NCBI GenBank assembly: GCA_964627305.1
Contig: CAZVHP010000012.1
Coordinates: forward strand, 1 to 64,000
Length of the DNA stretch: 64,000 nucleotides
Source: WJKG01 sp964627305
GTDB taxonomy: Bacteria > Zixibacteria > MSB-5A5 > GN15 > FEB-12
Reading direction: 5' to 3'
Part shown: positions 62,750 to 64,000 of the stretch, one piece after another
Numbering within the stretch: the stretch's first letter is position 1
Layout of the letters: every line of letters begins with the position of its first letter
Program-made: the position numbers and the translations under genes
Notes under the pieces: generated by a model
Database searches by the model: none
The model's input: only the letters and a program-made list of their open reading frames with translations
Told to the model about the DNA's origin: nothing

Positions 62750-64000
62750 GTGGAGTCAGAAACACGCAGAGTGCGTCGCCCGGCCGTGGCGGGGATGTTC
62801 TACCCGGCCGATCCGGTTGAGCTGACGCGTTCGATTGCAGAAATGTACGCCGCCGCCGAGAAGCGGCCGCTTTCGGGGCCTCCCCTGGCTATCATTGCCC
62901 CCCACGCCGGGTACCCCTACAGCGGCATGACGGCGGCCCGCGCCTACAAGCTTATCGAGGGGGAGGAATTTGACACAGTCGTGGTGGTGTCGCCCTCGCA
63001 CACAGTGTTTTTCAAGGGCTGCTCGGTTTACGACGGCGACGCCTACCAGACCCCTCTCGGAGAGATAGAGATTGACCGCGATCTGGCCGAACGGATCGCG
63101 CGCGTGCATCCGTCCGTCTACTTTTCGAGCCAGGGCCATTCGGTTGGTGCGCAGCGAGGAGAGCACTCGCTGGAAGTGCAGTTGCCCTTTTTGCAGATTG
63201 TCCTGGGCAGGTTCAAGCTGGTGCCGATTGTCATGGGCGAGCAGGATGAGGACACGACAACGGCCCTGGGTGAAGTGCTGGCCTCGGCGCTTCGGCAAAG
63301 CCGGACGCTGATGGTGGCCTCATCGGACCTGTCGCATTTCCATGACCTCGGAACGGCCAACCAGCTTGACAACCGGGTGAGAAAGGCTGTCGAGGCTTTT
63401 GATCCCGGGCGGCTTTTGTCGGTACTCGAGACCGGCGATGGCGAGGCCTGCGGCGGCGGCCCCATCGCGGCTGTGCTTACGGCCGCACGACGGCTTGGCG
63501 GTACCGAGGTGAAGGTGATTGATTACACGACCAGCGCCGAGACAACCGGCGATGCCAACGAGGTGGTCGGCTACCTCTCTGCCGTTGTTATCGGCGGCGA
63601 GAAAGCGAGGCAAGTCAGGTCAGCCATAGGCTCCCGTCAGGCCGAGCCGAAGAAGGGATTTACGCTGGACGACCAGCAGCAGGAAACGCTGCATCGCGTT
63701 GCCCGTGAAGCCATTGCGGCCGGGCTGGCCAACCGGTCCTATGAGCCGCCCAAAGACGAAAGCCTGCTAAACGAGCGGGGGGCTTTTGTCACGCTTGAGA
63801 TCGACGGGCAGCTTCGCGGCTGCATCGGGCAGCTTCGCGGCCGCGGCCCCCTGACAGAAACTGTCGCACAGATGGCCCACGCGGCGGCCTTTGATGATCC
63901 CCGGTTTTCGCCGTTGACAATTCAGGAGTTCGAACGTCTGAAGATAGAGATTTCAGTGCTGTCACCACTGAAACGAGTGCACGACATCAACGAAATCGAG
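62750..64000 (+). CDS. Memo-AMMECR1 fusion (AmmeMemoRadiSam system B and A), partial
   Basis: The frame is open from GTG 62750 to the end of the window (417 codons seen). Residues about 5-290 form a Memo-type domain. It has RPAVAGMFYPADP at the start, APHAGYPYSG, SPSHTVFFKGC, HSLEVQLPFLQ and SSDLSHFHD motifs, the last three carrying the family's metal-site histidines. The AMMECR1 domain follows from about residue 310 and has the diagnostic LRGCIGQLRG. Usually the two are separate genes beside a radical SAM gene, and their joint role is unknown. The 3' end is beyond the window. A GAGAG site precedes the GTG. Confidence 0.88.
   Translation, partial: MESETRRVRRPAVAGMFYPADPVELTRSIAEMYAAAEKRPLSGPPLAIIAPHAGYPYSGMTAARAYKLIEGEEFDTVVVVSPSHTVFFKGCSVYDGDAYQTPLGEIEIDRDLAERIARVHPSVYFSSQGHSVGAQRGEHSLEVQLPFLQIVLGRFKLVPIVMGEQDEDTTTALGEVLASALRQSRTLMVASSDLSHFHDLGTANQLDNRVRKAVEAFDPGRLLSVLETGDGEACGGGPIAAVLTAARRLGGTEVKVIDYTTSAETTGDANEVVGYLSAVVIGGEKARQVRSAIGSRQAEPKKGFTLDDQQQETLHRVAREAIAAGLANRSYEPPKDESLLNERGAFVTLEIDGQLRGCIGQLRGRGPLTETVAQMAHAAAFDDPRFSPLTIQEFERLKIEISVLSPLKRVHDINEIE

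Overview
The window reads as chromosomal DNA of a GC-rich, Gram-negative bacterium of the FCB group, most likely an uncultured lineage such as Zixibacteria. This is an inference. It rests on a secreted protein with a type A (type IX secretion) C-terminal sorting domain, a FadL-type outer-membrane protein, a DUF3078-like protein, a primary sigma factor without region 1.1, and a long Bacteroidetes-style phenylalanine hydroxylase. The clear promoters are of TTGACA / TAnnnT type, not the Bacteroidetes TTTG type. Gene density is high. I see no insertion sequence, prophage or CRISPR array.

Layout. 0.2-7.1 kb (+): tRNA-Leu, a polyferredoxin membrane protein, a PEP-synthase-like protein with an unknown C-terminus, then a pterin set of folE, a three-domain 6-pyruvoyl-tetrahydropterin-synthase-like protein and a short-chain reductase. 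7.4-15.7 kb: secreted proteins (a ZU5-like lipoprotein with a frameshift, a PD40-type lipoprotein, a beta-propeller/transglutaminase protein, an S9 oligopeptidase) and tRNA-Met. 15.9-25.9 kb (-): an eight-gene phenylalanine/tyrosine degradation cluster. 26.2-28.7 kb (-): rpoD and a DegP protease. 28.9-35.2 kb (+): class II aldolase, an aminotransferase homologue without its lysine, folB, folK, a deoxynucleoside kinase, panB, a mechanosensitive channel and an outer-membrane protein. 35.2-51.6 kb (-): a kinase-pseudokinase receptor, the sorting-domain protein, an ECF sigma/envelope-stress cluster with an HtrA protease and a degenerate copy, rarA, a PIG-L deacetylase, an esterase homologue that has lost its nucleophile, and FadL. 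51.6-55 kb: a sparse region with sigma-54-like promoters, a likely small RNA, small ORFs and a second lysine-less aminotransferase homologue. 55.2-64 kb: a DUF255 thioredoxin-fold protein, OsmC, DUF302, a small membrane protein interrupted by UGA, an FmdB zinc ribbon, a methyltransferase, NfeD with an SPFH protein, and a Memo-AMMECR1 fusion that runs off the end.

How the genes work together. The pterin genes (4.5-7.1 kb) plausibly make the tetrahydropterin cofactor used by the phenylalanine hydroxylase at 16.2-18.1 kb, and the adjacent carbinolamine dehydratase recycles it. The rest of that cluster takes tyrosine through 4-hydroxyphenylpyruvate, homogentisate and fumarylacetoacetate to fumarate and acetoacetate, which acetoacetyl-CoA synthetase activates. 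Only a maleylacetoacetate isomerase is missing.

Most unusual items: the 76-codon membrane-protein ORF whose in-frame UGA falls where its family has a cysteine and is followed at once by a hairpin (possible selenoprotein); the triple pterin-synthase fusion; two PLP-fold proteins without the catalytic lysine; and the sigma-54-like/small-RNA island.
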